From [Clostridium] aminophilum (lineage in GTDB: Bacteria; Bacillota; Clostridia; Lachnospirales; Lachnospiraceae), in NCBI RefSeq assembly GCF_900101295.1, contig NZ_FOIL01000025.1:1-45796 (forward strand): a stretch of 45,796 bases of DNA. The letters run 5' to 3'. Both the position numbers and the translations under genes were made by a program. Positions 1-6,049 of this stretch are shown here, one piece after another. The notes under the pieces were generated by a model. It searched no databases. It had not been told where the DNA came from and saw only the letters and a program-made list of their open reading frames with translations. Numbering within the stretch: position 1 is the first letter of the stretch; each line of letters starts with the position of its first letter.

Positions 1-291
1 TCCCCGGGTACCGACACGTTTCTTTCCCTCCATCTACCTGCCTCATCTATCCCGCATGATTCCGTGTAGTTATTGGGCTTTGGCTTGTACGGCAGTCTTA
101 CCCTCATGCGTGACCTCATATGTGGTTTCTGTTCGTCAGGCCAGAGGTTTGCCCGTGGTTAGTCTGTTCCCACATCCGGCTTCCTTCAGATCCCGCCTCG
201 CGGCGGACACCCTTGCCTTCGGCTGTATCCTTCCCACTACCGGGCGGATTCGGGACTTTCACCCGTTAGAAACGTGCGCCGCCGGGCGCAC
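1..291 (-). mobile_element. Group II intron, 5' part (continues beyond left edge)
   Basis: Read on the minus strand from 291, the sequence starts with GTGCG, the canonical group II intron 5' end. It continues with a GC-rich first hairpin and blocks typical of bacterial group II domain I: GGGTGAAAGTCCCG, GCAAGGGTGTCC, GATCTGAAGGAAGCC, and near the edge GGTACCCGGGG. These blocks usually lie just before the intron-encoded reverse transcriptase/maturase, so that gene should lie to the left of the window. The upstream exon on this strand is a terminator hairpin followed by CATAGTG. Insertion beside a terminator resembles group IIC behaviour, but the 5' sequence looks more like other bacterial classes, so the class is open. 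Any reading frame seen through this stretch is probably not a gene. Confidence 0.75.
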
Positions 292-298
292 CACTATG

Positions 299-332
299 AA
301 AAGCCCCAAGAGCGGCAACTCTTGGGGCTTTT
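299..332. terminator. Bidirectional rho-independent terminator beside the intron
   Basis: A perfect 12-bp stem (arms 301-312 and 319-330) with loop CGGCAA is followed by five T on the plus strand and four T on the minus strand. The group II intron begins 8 bases past it on the minus strand. Confidence 0.8.
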
Positions 333-372
333 TGCTAGTTTGAAAGAAATACTTGCAACATTTCTTTGCCTA
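300..372 (-). ncRNA. Possible short RNA ending at the 299-332 terminator
   Basis: A minus-strand promoter (378-405) would start a transcript near 371 that ends about 70 nt later at the terminator. The interval contains a hairpin with arms AAAGAAAT and ATTTCTTT (344-368) and no reading frame with a ribosome site. This is inferred from promoter plus terminator only. It could be an antisense RNA whose target was disrupted by the intron, or a remnant of a type I toxin-antitoxin locus. Confidence 0.35.
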
Positions 373-377
373 ACCCA

Positions 378-405
378 ATTATAACAATAATTGTAAAATA
401 GTCAA
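378..405 (-). promoter_or_regulatory. Promoter facing the 299-332 terminator
   Basis: On the minus strand TTGACT (405-400) and TATAAT (383-378) are separated by 16 bases. No protein-coding gene follows before the terminator. The stretch 337-477 otherwise shows only a 22-codon frame without a good ribosome site. Confidence 0.55.
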
Positions 406-477
406 ACCTCATTTTCGTAGAAGAACTCTCGGAATTTCTTCCACAACGTTTGCACATATCTTACAGCCATAATCGGC

Positions 478-705
478 TTATTTCAAACGTTCAGTGTTTT
501 CCTGTTGCAGATATTCCGCCAAAACCTTGTAGTCAAGATACTGGATGTCATTGGCACCGTCGTAGATCAGATTGGACAGTCTTCTGGTATAATAGATTTC
601 CATCGTCTTTTCGAGTGAAATACTATTTTTCTCTGCGAAGTATGAAATCAATCTGTCAAATAGTGTTTGTGTTTCTTCCAAGGACTTCTGGACGGCAACT
701 TTGAA
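478..705 (-). pseudogene. hsdS 3'-end remnant (type I specificity subunit)
   Basis: The minus-strand translation from about 705 begins with a segment ending in KVAVQKSLEETQTLFD, almost identical to the C-terminal conserved coiled coil of the full HsdS at 1893-3026. At DNA level 648-702 matches 1913-1967 with about three mismatches in 55 bases, in direct orientation. The frame then departs into about 55 unrelated residues before a stop. There is no target-recognition domain and no credible start; the nearest upstream ATG lies inside the neighbouring phosphorylase gene. I read it as the tail of a second or ancestral hsdS left by recombination or by insertion of the phosphorylase/DUF3791 segment. 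It may serve as a recombination partner for hsdS. Confidence 0.65.
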
Positions 706-712
706 GTTGCTG

Positions 713-1477
713 CTATAGATCAACCACATATTCGGCGAGCGCAAGTGCTATGTCAAAATGTCCCGGATCATGTTGCGTGTGTTCGATTTGCCCTTTCTTT
801 TTTCTGTCAGTCCATTCTGGTGCATCCAGCAGATCTCCGCTTGTAAAGAACATGTACACTTCCAGCCCGCGGAAATCACAGACTGCCTGAACAGCAGAAC
901 CTTCCATTTCAACCGAAATGCAGCCGTCCGCCTTGTGCTTTTCAAAGTTATTGACGGTTTCCCGATAGAAAGCGTCTGTAGTCCAGGTTTTACCCAAAAC
1001 ATATGGGATCCGGTTTTCTTCCATAAAAGCTTTTACGATATCATGGTTTTTGATCCGGATATAGTCAGATGCAAGCGCATAATGATAGGAGGTTCCTTCA
1101 TCTCTGTAGGCTTCTGTCGGAATCATGACCTTGCCTCTGGCAATTTCCTTGTCAAGGCATCCTGCTCCGCCATAGTGGATGATCTTTTTCGTATTCAGGA
1201 CAGTTGACAATTCTTCAATCGGGCAGATACAGGCAGGCGCTCCTACCCAGGTTCTGAAAAACCCGATTTTCTTCCCGTGGTGCCTGAGCAGATATACCGA
1301 AGTTGCTCCGCACGCCAATGCGTATTCTCCGACTTTCTCGCAGTCATAGTGAGCGATCACATATTTTTCAATTTCCTCAGAAAATGTGTAAATGACCGCA
1401 TCAACCTGAACGGCGTTCTCGTTTTTCTTTATATTGATCTTGGCAGGGGATTTATCATCAAACGAATCTGTAATCAT
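713..1477 (-). CDS. Nucleoside phosphorylase (PNP/UDP family, uridine phosphorylase-like)
   Basis: A 254-residue protein of the PNP_UDP_1 fold, which cleaves nucleosides with phosphate to give base and ribose-1-phosphate in the cytoplasm. Visible family features are the glycine-rich IIHYGGAGCLD segment near residue 100, the IPTEAYRDEGTS stretch, and the ribose-binding VEMEGSAV motif near residue 190, followed by a TSGD segment. The length fits uridine phosphorylase-like members. The start has a good ribosome site (AAAGGAG, 6 bases upstream). It stands alone between the DUF3791 gene and the hsdS remnant, on the same strand as both. Substrate cannot be told from sequence. Some phosphorylase-fold proteins act as anti-phage effectors, and the restriction-island setting makes that a remote possibility, but the intact catalytic motifs fit plain nucleoside salvage. 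Confidence 0.8.
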   Translation of the reverse strand: MITDSFDDKSPAKINIKKNENAVQVDAVIYTFSEEIEKYVIAHYDCEKVGEYALACGATSVYLLRHHGKKIGFFRTWVGAPACICPIEELSTVLNTKKIIHYGGAGCLDKEIARGKVMIPTEAYRDEGTSYHYALASDYIRIKNHDIVKAFMEENRIPYVLGKTWTTDAFYRETVNNFEKHKADGCISVEMEGSAVQAVCDFRGLEVYMFFTSGDLLDAPEWTDRKKKGQIEHTQHDPGHFDIALALAEYVVDL

Positions 1478-1642
1478 CGGCTTCTCCTTTCTCCGTTATC
1501 TGCTGTATTTCAGGAAAATGTCACTTGCCATATACTGCTATACCATCTCGCCAAATCCCGAGTTGCTTAGCTATTTAACTTCCAATATAAGATGTATTCT
1601 AACATAATTCTTTACAAAAGCAACGGGATTACGTAGAGTCAA

Positions 1643-1682
1643 AACAAGCTGAACAATGGATTTTGCCATTATCCAGCTTGTT
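1643..1682. terminator. Terminator downstream of DUF3791/hsdS
   Basis: A hairpin with outer arms AACAAGCTG and CAGCTTGTT and inner arms AATGG and CCATT, flanked by TTTTG on the minus strand. It lies 7 bases past the DUF3791 stop and ends the hsdS-DUF3791 unit. Confidence 0.65.
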
Positions 1683-1689
1683 AATTATC

Positions 1690-1878
1690 TTAGGATATCT
1701 CATCCTGGACAATAAAGTCCGTCCCCTGTGTATGGAGAATATCATAATGTTTCACCAAAAGGCTGTTTATACAATCCACACTGCTCAAAAGACTATATAC
1801 TTCCGACGGTTTCTTTCCCCATTTATTTGCACAGGCATGAAGCATGTATACCACAAAAGAAAAGGATTCCTTGTTCAT
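1690..1878 (-). CDS. DUF3791 family small protein
   Basis: A 62-residue protein whose pattern (SFVVYMLHACANKWGKKPSE, then a run of hydrophobics, then KHYDILHTQGTDFIVQDE) fits the DUF3791 family. Members are small cytoplasmic proteins of unknown biochemical role, often found beside DUF3990 genes in arrangements that resemble toxin-antitoxin pairs. No DUF3990 partner is visible here. The start is supported by GGGAGG 6 bases upstream, and the gene follows hsdS by 14 bases, so both are probably on one message ending at the 1643-1682 hairpin. Family assignment is from memory of the motif; function is unknown. Confidence 0.7.
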   Translation of the reverse strand: MNKESFSFVVYMLHACANKWGKKPSEVYSLLSSVDCINSLLVKHYDILHTQGTDFIVQDEIS

Positions 1879-1892
1879 ACGAAGCCTCCCTC

Positions 1893-3026
1893 TTATCCGA
1901 AATACTCCTGCATCAAGCTGTCAAATAGTGTTTGTGTTTCTTCCAGCGACTTCTGGACGGCAACTTTTGATTTGTCGACTTGTTTTACAAACTCTGCAAA
2001 CTGTAACTGCACGCCCGAATCAGGAAGCATAATATCCAATTTCTTTAACATTGTTATAGATAAATATGCGACCGTAGATCCTGCCTGCATTCCATTTATT
2101 TGCCTGATAAGCCCGGACGTCATAAATAGATGCTTTATGTATAGTGGTGTTATTCCATGCTTATATTTGCTAAGCCAGCTGATCATACCATCTTGGAAAT
2201 AGAATTTATCCGTTTCGGAAATAATATAGCATCTACCAAGTGTTCCGCGTGATGTTACTAATATGTCTCCCGCAACCGGGACTTGCTCTTTTTCTTTTAA
2301 CTCATCATATTTCTCTTGGGAAATAAATAATCCGCTATTTGCGTATCCAACATCCATCTTATTTACAAGATCTGATATTCTCCAAAAAGGGATCCCCTCC
2401 GAAGTCTGCTCCTCTTGGTAAATCCTCTTACTTGATCCTACATCACACAGCTCATCCAATTTGTACACTGGCCAATGTTTACTATTATTCTCAGAATCAC
2501 CAAAGAGCTCGACAAATCGGGCTTTGATGAGCTCATCTAATGATGCAAGTTCATTCTGACGAATATCAATAACCTTTTCTAATCTATGAAGTATTTCAGA
2601 TATCTTTTTCTGTTCTTCGTAAGGCGGAACTGGTATTTCAAGCTTATTAAGTTCCTTTGCTGAAAGGTGTTTTACTGTAGCAAATGATGTTCTATCCTCT
2701 ATTGCCTTTAATGCCTTTGACAATGCAAATCTTAGAAACTCTTCATCAGCATTATCCTTTGCAATAATCTTACAAACTCGCTGATTCAGTAACGCTCCAT
2801 CCACTTTCCATCTGGCAATATTGAATTCGCCGTCCATGCCAATAAGTAAATCTCCTGCGGACAACACATATTCCTCAGGATACTCACCGTTATAATACGT
2901 CTCTGAATATCCTCGTTTTACATCTCTGATTCTAACAAGTTGTGGATATGATTCATCATCTGAAAATGCTCCAGAATCAAATGCATATCCATACTGGATG
3001 TCACATAAATCTGTTAATTTCGTCAT
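1893..3026 (-). CDS. hsdS: Type I restriction-modification specificity subunit HsdS
   Basis: A 377-residue DNA-recognition subunit that joins HsdM to form a type I adenine methyltransferase and, with HsdR, a restriction complex. Two target-recognition halves are visible: residues 1-150, ending in the conserved LNKLEIPVPPYEEQKKISEIL, and residues 180-340, ending in ITMLKKLDIMLPDSGVQLQF. Each is followed by a coiled-coil spacer (RLEKVIDIRQNELASLDELI and KVAVQKSLEETQTLFDSLM). Length is slightly under the usual 390-450. It lies about 1 kb from hsdM, separated by a GNAT gene and the small toxin-antitoxin-like locus, which is unusual. Base composition is AT-richer than the core genes to the right, in line with horizontal transfer. 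Its 3' end is duplicated at 648-702. Confidence 0.9.
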   Translation of the reverse strand: MTKLTDLCDIQYGYAFDSGAFSDDESYPQLVRIRDVKRGYSETYYNGEYPEEYVLSAGDLLIGMDGEFNIARWKVDGALLNQRVCKIIAKDNADEEFLRFALSKALKAIEDRTSFATVKHLSAKELNKLEIPVPPYEEQKKISEILHRLEKVIDIRQNELASLDELIKARFVELFGDSENNSKHWPVYKLDELCDVGSSKRIYQEEQTSEGIPFWRISDLVNKMDVGYANSGLFISQEKYDELKEKEQVPVAGDILVTSRGTLGRCYIISETDKFYFQDGMISWLSKYKHGITPLYIKHLFMTSGLIRQINGMQAGSTVAYLSITMLKKLDIMLPDSGVQLQFAEFVKQVDKSKVAVQKSLEETQTLFDSLMQEYFG

Positions 3027-3051
3027 TTTATCATCCCTACAAATCTTTCTT

Positions 3052-3080
3052 TTGATTCAAGAACATTTGTTTGGTATAAT
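3052..3080 (+). promoter_or_regulatory. Promoter of the small toxin-like mRNA
   Basis: TTGATT (3052-3057), a 17-base spacer and TATAAT (3075-3080). Transcription would start near 3087, just before a leader with a small hairpin (CTACC 3091-3095, GGTAG 3105-3109). Confidence 0.7.
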
Positions 3081-3193
3081 ATTTTCAGTGCTACCAGTAA
3101 TCACGGTAGGCGGTTAGTCCTTTTCCAGAGGACTGTGGCCTCTGTTCATCATAGAAATCTCAATTGAGAAATCTTTGTCGGAGGTATTTGCTT

Positions 3194-3295
3194 ATGCTCA
3201 CCATCAGTGACCTTATTGCAGTGCTTGCACTGTGTGGAACTTTCTTTAGTCTTGGTTACATGTTTGGCAAGCATGATTCCAAGACACAAAAATAA
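3194..3295 (+). CDS. Small membrane peptide, candidate type I toxin (holin-like)
   Basis: A 33-codon gene preceded by GGAGG (3180-3184). The peptide starts MLTISDLIAVLALCGTF and has one hydrophobic segment (residues 5-24) followed by a charged tail GKHDSKTQK. Such short membrane peptides with a lysine-rich end are typical of type I toxins, annotated in Bacillota as putative holin-like toxins, which depolarise the membrane when overproduced. The gene has its own consensus promoter and a structured leader of about 105 nt. Its stop codon lies within the terminator stem. A convergent short RNA with its own promoter ends at the same terminator. This layout matches Fst/par-like loci. Toxicity is inferred, not shown; a free-standing small membrane protein is the alternative. 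Confidence 0.65.
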   Translation: MLTISDLIAVLALCGTFFSLGYMFGKHDSKTQK

Positions 3296-3330
3296 CCGCC
3301 CATTGTCCTGCCAGACTGAGCGGTTATTTT
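3289..3330. terminator. Shared bidirectional terminator of the toxin and antisense RNAs
   Basis: Arms AAAATAACCGC (3289-3299) and GCGGTTATTTT (3320-3330) form an 11-bp stem with T-rich flanks on both strands. It overlaps the toxin stop codon. Confidence 0.8.
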
Positions 3331-3383
3331 ATAATTGCTTAATATGATCCAGGGCTAACCGTCTACCGGTAGCACCTTTAATT
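3289..3383 (-). ncRNA. Candidate antitoxin RNA, convergent to the small toxin gene
   Basis: A consensus minus-strand promoter (3390-3418) would start an RNA near 3383 that ends at the shared terminator, about 95 nt long, without a reading frame. Its 5' part holds the palindrome CTACCGGTAG (3363-3372) followed by ACGGTTAGCC. The toxin leader holds CTACC and GGTAG arms and then GGCGGTTAGTCC. The matching words let the two RNAs pair through CTACC with GGTAG as well as through the terminator. This is the expected layout of a type I antitoxin; activity is inferred. Confidence 0.6.
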
Positions 3384-3389
3384 AATACA

Positions 3390-3418
3390 ATTTTATCATC
3401 ACCGCTTATTATCGTCAA
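3390..3418 (-). promoter_or_regulatory. Promoter of the candidate antitoxin RNA
   Basis: Minus-strand TTGACG (3418-3413), 17-base spacer, TAAAAT (3395-3390). Confidence 0.7.
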
Positions 3419-3497
3419 ACAAATATTCAGTTGTAATATAGAATTACTTTGAGTGCCCCATGCGCACTCCTCGTTTCCTCTACAAATCTCAATTTAA

Positions 3498-3569
3498 CTG
3501 TTCCAAAATCTCTTGTTTATTATACTATCTCCACTTCTACCGGTCATCACCGCAAGCAGTTAATCCTTG
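3498..3569 (+). repeat. Decayed second copy of the toxin promoter and leader
   Basis: TATACT (3521-3526) and CTACCGGTCATCACCG (3537-3552) followed by AGCAGTTAATCCTT repeat the order and exact spacing of TATAAT and CTACCAGTAATCACGG in the functional copy (3075-3120). The -35 equivalent is lost, and the copy runs into the 3' end of the GNAT gene with no toxin frame. Confidence 0.5.
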
Positions 3570-4006
3570 AGTTCAAGCCCCATCAGAATAACCTCGTTTT
3601 CTTTTTTGAAACCGTATCTTTCATAAAACGCAGGCAGAATTCCTTCACCTGCCGTGATAAGATGCACCCCAACCATGCCCTGCTCTTTCACATCCGCAAG
3701 ACAGCGATCCATGAGCATCTTCGCAATACCACGCCGCTGATAAACCGGATCGACTGCAAGATCATTGATTTCAAATGTCCGTCCATAATGGAAAAGCATT
3801 GAGGTTCCAAGAATAAATCCAACAACTTTACGGTCCAGCAGACACTCAAGCCCATATGACTGCCCTGATTCGAGCAGTTCCCTTACATGAACCACAGCAT
3901 CTTCCACCTTCCACGGATCGTTCCACGGTTCTCCGGAAAATGCTCTCGCATAAATATCTCCATATTCTGTAATATGTGCCTTGTTTATAGCTTTAATCTC
4001 AAACAT
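3560..4006 (-). CDS. GNAT-family N-acetyltransferase
   Basis: A 148-residue acetyl-CoA-dependent acyltransferase. The core is NDLAVDPVYQRRGIAKMLM (residues 80-98), with the acetyl-CoA-binding loop Q-R-R-G-I-A, then the C-terminal motif GILPAFYERYGFKKENEVIL typical of GNAT proteins. The start at 4006 has GGAGAG at proper distance; the in-frame ATG at 4045 lacks one. It follows hsdM by about 80 bases on the same strand and may be cotranscribed with it. Substrate is unknown: the family covers small-molecule, antibiotic, protein and tRNA acceptors. Its place between hsdM and hsdS suggests cargo inserted into the restriction operon. Confidence 0.85.
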   Translation of the reverse strand: MFEIKAINKAHITEYGDIYARAFSGEPWNDPWKVEDAVVHVRELLESGQSYGLECLLDRKVVGFILGTSMLFHYGRTFEINDLAVDPVYQRRGIAKMLMDRCLADVKEQGMVGVHLITAGEGILPAFYERYGFKKENEVILMGLELKD

Positions 4007-4087
4007 GCTTTCTCTCCGCAAAGGCCGATTGATTCGAATCGCCATTCATATCATTTTCCTGCTGTATTCCCATTCTCCAGCTCAAAG

Positions 4088-5590
4088 TCACAGCTTCAGC
4101 AGCTTCTCCAGCTCATCCATCTCTTTCCCGATCTGATTTTCCAGTTCACGGATATTTGCCATGATCTCGGATGTCGGCGGATACTCAACTTTCTGATATT
4201 CAACTTCTTTATACTTGTTGATGGACAGGTCGTAATCATTTCCCTGAATCTCTTCTTTCGAAACCATGAAAGACTTTTCTGTGCGTTTCCGGTCTTTTTC
4301 CTGATCCAGATGTTTAAACCGTTCGATGATATCCGGAATATCCGTTTCATCCACCGGCGTGCGCTTATCATCCAGACTGAAACCGTCTGCTGTCATATCA
4401 TAGAACCATACCTGATCCGTTCCGCCGTGTCCGGTCTTGGTAAAGATCAGAATGGCAGTGGAAACGCCGGCATAGGGTTTGAACACGCCGGACGGCATGG
4501 AAATGACCGCTTCCAGGCGGTTATCCTCCACAATCTTTTTCCGGATGTCCTTGTGCGCTTTCGAAGAGCCGAAGAGAACGCCGTCCGGAACGATGCAGGC
4601 GCAGCGTCCGCCAACTTTCAGCATACGGAGGAACAGTGCAAGGAACAAAAGCTCCGTCTTCTTGGTCTTGCAGACCCGAAGAAGATCTGTCGATACCGCA
4701 TCGGCGTCCAGACTCCCCTTAAACGGCGGATTCGCCAGAATCATGGAATACATCTCCCGATCCGGATTCTGGTCAGAAAGGCTGTCGCGGTACTCAATAA
4801 CCGGGTTCTCGATGCCATGAGTCATCATGTTCATGGCGCCGATGCGAAGCATTGTTCTATCCATATCAAACCCGGTGAACATAGAATTCATAAAATGTGC
4901 TTTTTTGTTTTTATCAAAGAAGATCTCCTCTTTTCTCACTTCTTTCAGATACTCTGCCGCCGTCACAAGGAATCCCGATGTACCGCAGGCCGGATCACAG
5001 ATCGTATCCTCTGCAGTCGGATTGAGCAATTCAACCATCATCCGGATGATGTGTCTCGGTGTACGGAACTGTCCGATTCGACCTGAAGAAGAAATTTTAT
5101 TCAAAAGATACTCATATACATCACCGCGAACATCAGCAGACTGTGCTTCATTCATATATGTATACACATCATCCAACGCATCTACAATCTTGGACAGAAT
5201 CAGCGGTGTAGGAAGCTTAAAGATTGCATCCCCCATATACTTGGAATAGGCGCTGTTCTTATCGTCATGAAGATTCTTAATGAACGGAAAAACCCATTCC
5301 TGCATGACTGTGAACATTCTTCCTGCGGGAAAGTCACGGAAGACGGACCATTTGAGCTGTTTTCCGGCGATGGTCTGCGCTCCGATGGTCACTTCATCGG
5401 AAAAGATGCTCTGATACGGAAGACCAAGCATTGCGCACTCTTTCTCCCGCTTGTTGTCGGAATCGTCCAGATCCCGGATAAACATGAGATAGGTAATCTG
5501 CTCAATGACTTCCAGCGGATTTGTCAGACCGCCTGCTGCAAAGATATCCCATATTCCGTCAATTTTATTTTTTAATTCACCGGTGATCAT
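4088..5590 (-). CDS. hsdM: Type I restriction-modification methyltransferase subunit HsdM
   Basis: A 500-residue N6-adenine DNA methyltransferase. An N-terminal HsdM domain (residues 5-135, with EQITYLMFIRDLDD) is followed by the catalytic domain with the S-adenosylmethionine motif DPACGTSGF (199-207) and the catalytic NPPF (287-290). A C-terminal coiled coil (near 470-500) would contact HsdS. The length is typical. The start has GGGGGAG upstream, and a strong promoter lies about 165 bases further up. hsdS is 1 kb downstream, interrupted by a GNAT gene and a toxin-antitoxin-like locus. No hsdR gene lies in the window, so the locus may be a methylation-only system, or hsdR may lie to the left beyond the group II intron. 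Confidence 0.95.
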   Translation of the reverse strand: MITGELKNKIDGIWDIFAAGGLTNPLEVIEQITYLMFIRDLDDSDNKREKECAMLGLPYQSIFSDEVTIGAQTIAGKQLKWSVFRDFPAGRMFTVMQEWVFPFIKNLHDDKNSAYSKYMGDAIFKLPTPLILSKIVDALDDVYTYMNEAQSADVRGDVYEYLLNKISSSGRIGQFRTPRHIIRMMVELLNPTAEDTICDPACGTSGFLVTAAEYLKEVRKEEIFFDKNKKAHFMNSMFTGFDMDRTMLRIGAMNMMTHGIENPVIEYRDSLSDQNPDREMYSMILANPPFKGSLDADAVSTDLLRVCKTKKTELLFLALFLRMLKVGGRCACIVPDGVLFGSSKAHKDIRKKIVEDNRLEAVISMPSGVFKPYAGVSTAILIFTKTGHGGTDQVWFYDMTADGFSLDDKRTPVDETDIPDIIERFKHLDQEKDRKRTEKSFMVSKEEIQGNDYDLSINKYKEVEYQKVEYPPTSEIMANIRELENQIGKEMDELEKLLKL

Positions 5591-5755
5591 TTGTTACTCC
5601 CCCGTATTCCAAGTATATTTCGTATCCCGGCCACCGCCGATCTTCCGAATTTCACCCTGTTTCAGCAAATTGTGATCATACTCTCGCCTGCCATTACCTC
5701 ATCACAGAATCAATCAAACCCGATTGGATTGACAAAATGAGATAAAACCTCTTTG

Positions 5756-5784
5756 ATTCTACTCTATTTAATTTTTCTCGTCAA
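5756..5784 (-). promoter_or_regulatory. hsdM promoter
   Basis: Minus-strand TTGACG (5784-5779), 17-base spacer, TAGAAT (5761-5756). The leader to the hsdM start is about 160 nt and includes a CAATC/GATTG inverted repeat at 5711-5726. Confidence 0.65.
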
Positions 5785-5830
5785 AAGAATCCATTTTTTC
5801 AAACCGGATCAACTGACATGCGGCATCCAA

Positions 5831-5914
5831 AAGCGAATACCGCAGTGCTATGACAGGATCATAGTAAGAAAACAATGGAATATCCCAACCATCCAATACG
5901 GAAAGGAGAGATGA
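5831..5914 (+). repeat. Shared leader element, copy 1 (upstream of the hydrolase gene)
   Basis: About 85 bases that match 8420-8504 at roughly 80 percent, including the identical block AGGATCATAGTAAGAAAACA. The copy-2 -10 box TATAAT is TATGAC here (5849-5854). The copy ends in GGAAAGGAGAGATGA, which starts a short frame at 5911. Confidence 0.7.
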
Positions 5915-5967
5915 ACAATTCTTTCACTCGTTTAACATTTTTTCGATTTTTTCAAAAAAAACGCTAA
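5911..5967 (+). CDS. Possible 18-residue phenylalanine-rich leader peptide
   Basis: ATG preceded by the strong ribosome site AAAGGAG, followed by 18 codons (MNNSFTRLTFFRFFQKKR) with five phenylalanines, then TAA. It lies 82 bases before the hydrolase gene, and its start sits where the shared leader element ends. It could be a regulatory upstream peptide or the remnant of a longer gene that once followed this leader. No clear attenuator hairpin follows. Confidence 0.35.
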   Translation: MNNSFTRLTFFRFFQKKR

Positions 5968-6049
5968 GTGCAAAAAATCTTTGTCTGTAAGATACCTCCG
6001 GGATTGATTACGATAATGTTATACGACTGACACGAAAAGGAGGCAAAAC

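Noticed and set aside
56-343. 95-codon plus-strand frame at the left edge
   Set aside because: It lies antisense to group II intron domain I and runs through the terminator hairpin; frames of this sort are spurious.
402-470. 22-codon minus-strand frame MAVRYVQTLWKKFREFFYENEV
   Set aside because: No convincing ribosome site and no recognised family. It could be real, but the sequence does not support a call.
713-1477. Phosphorylase-type anti-phage effector
   Set aside because: The protein has ordinary nucleoside phosphorylase motifs and stands alone without sensor genes; salvage is the simpler reading.
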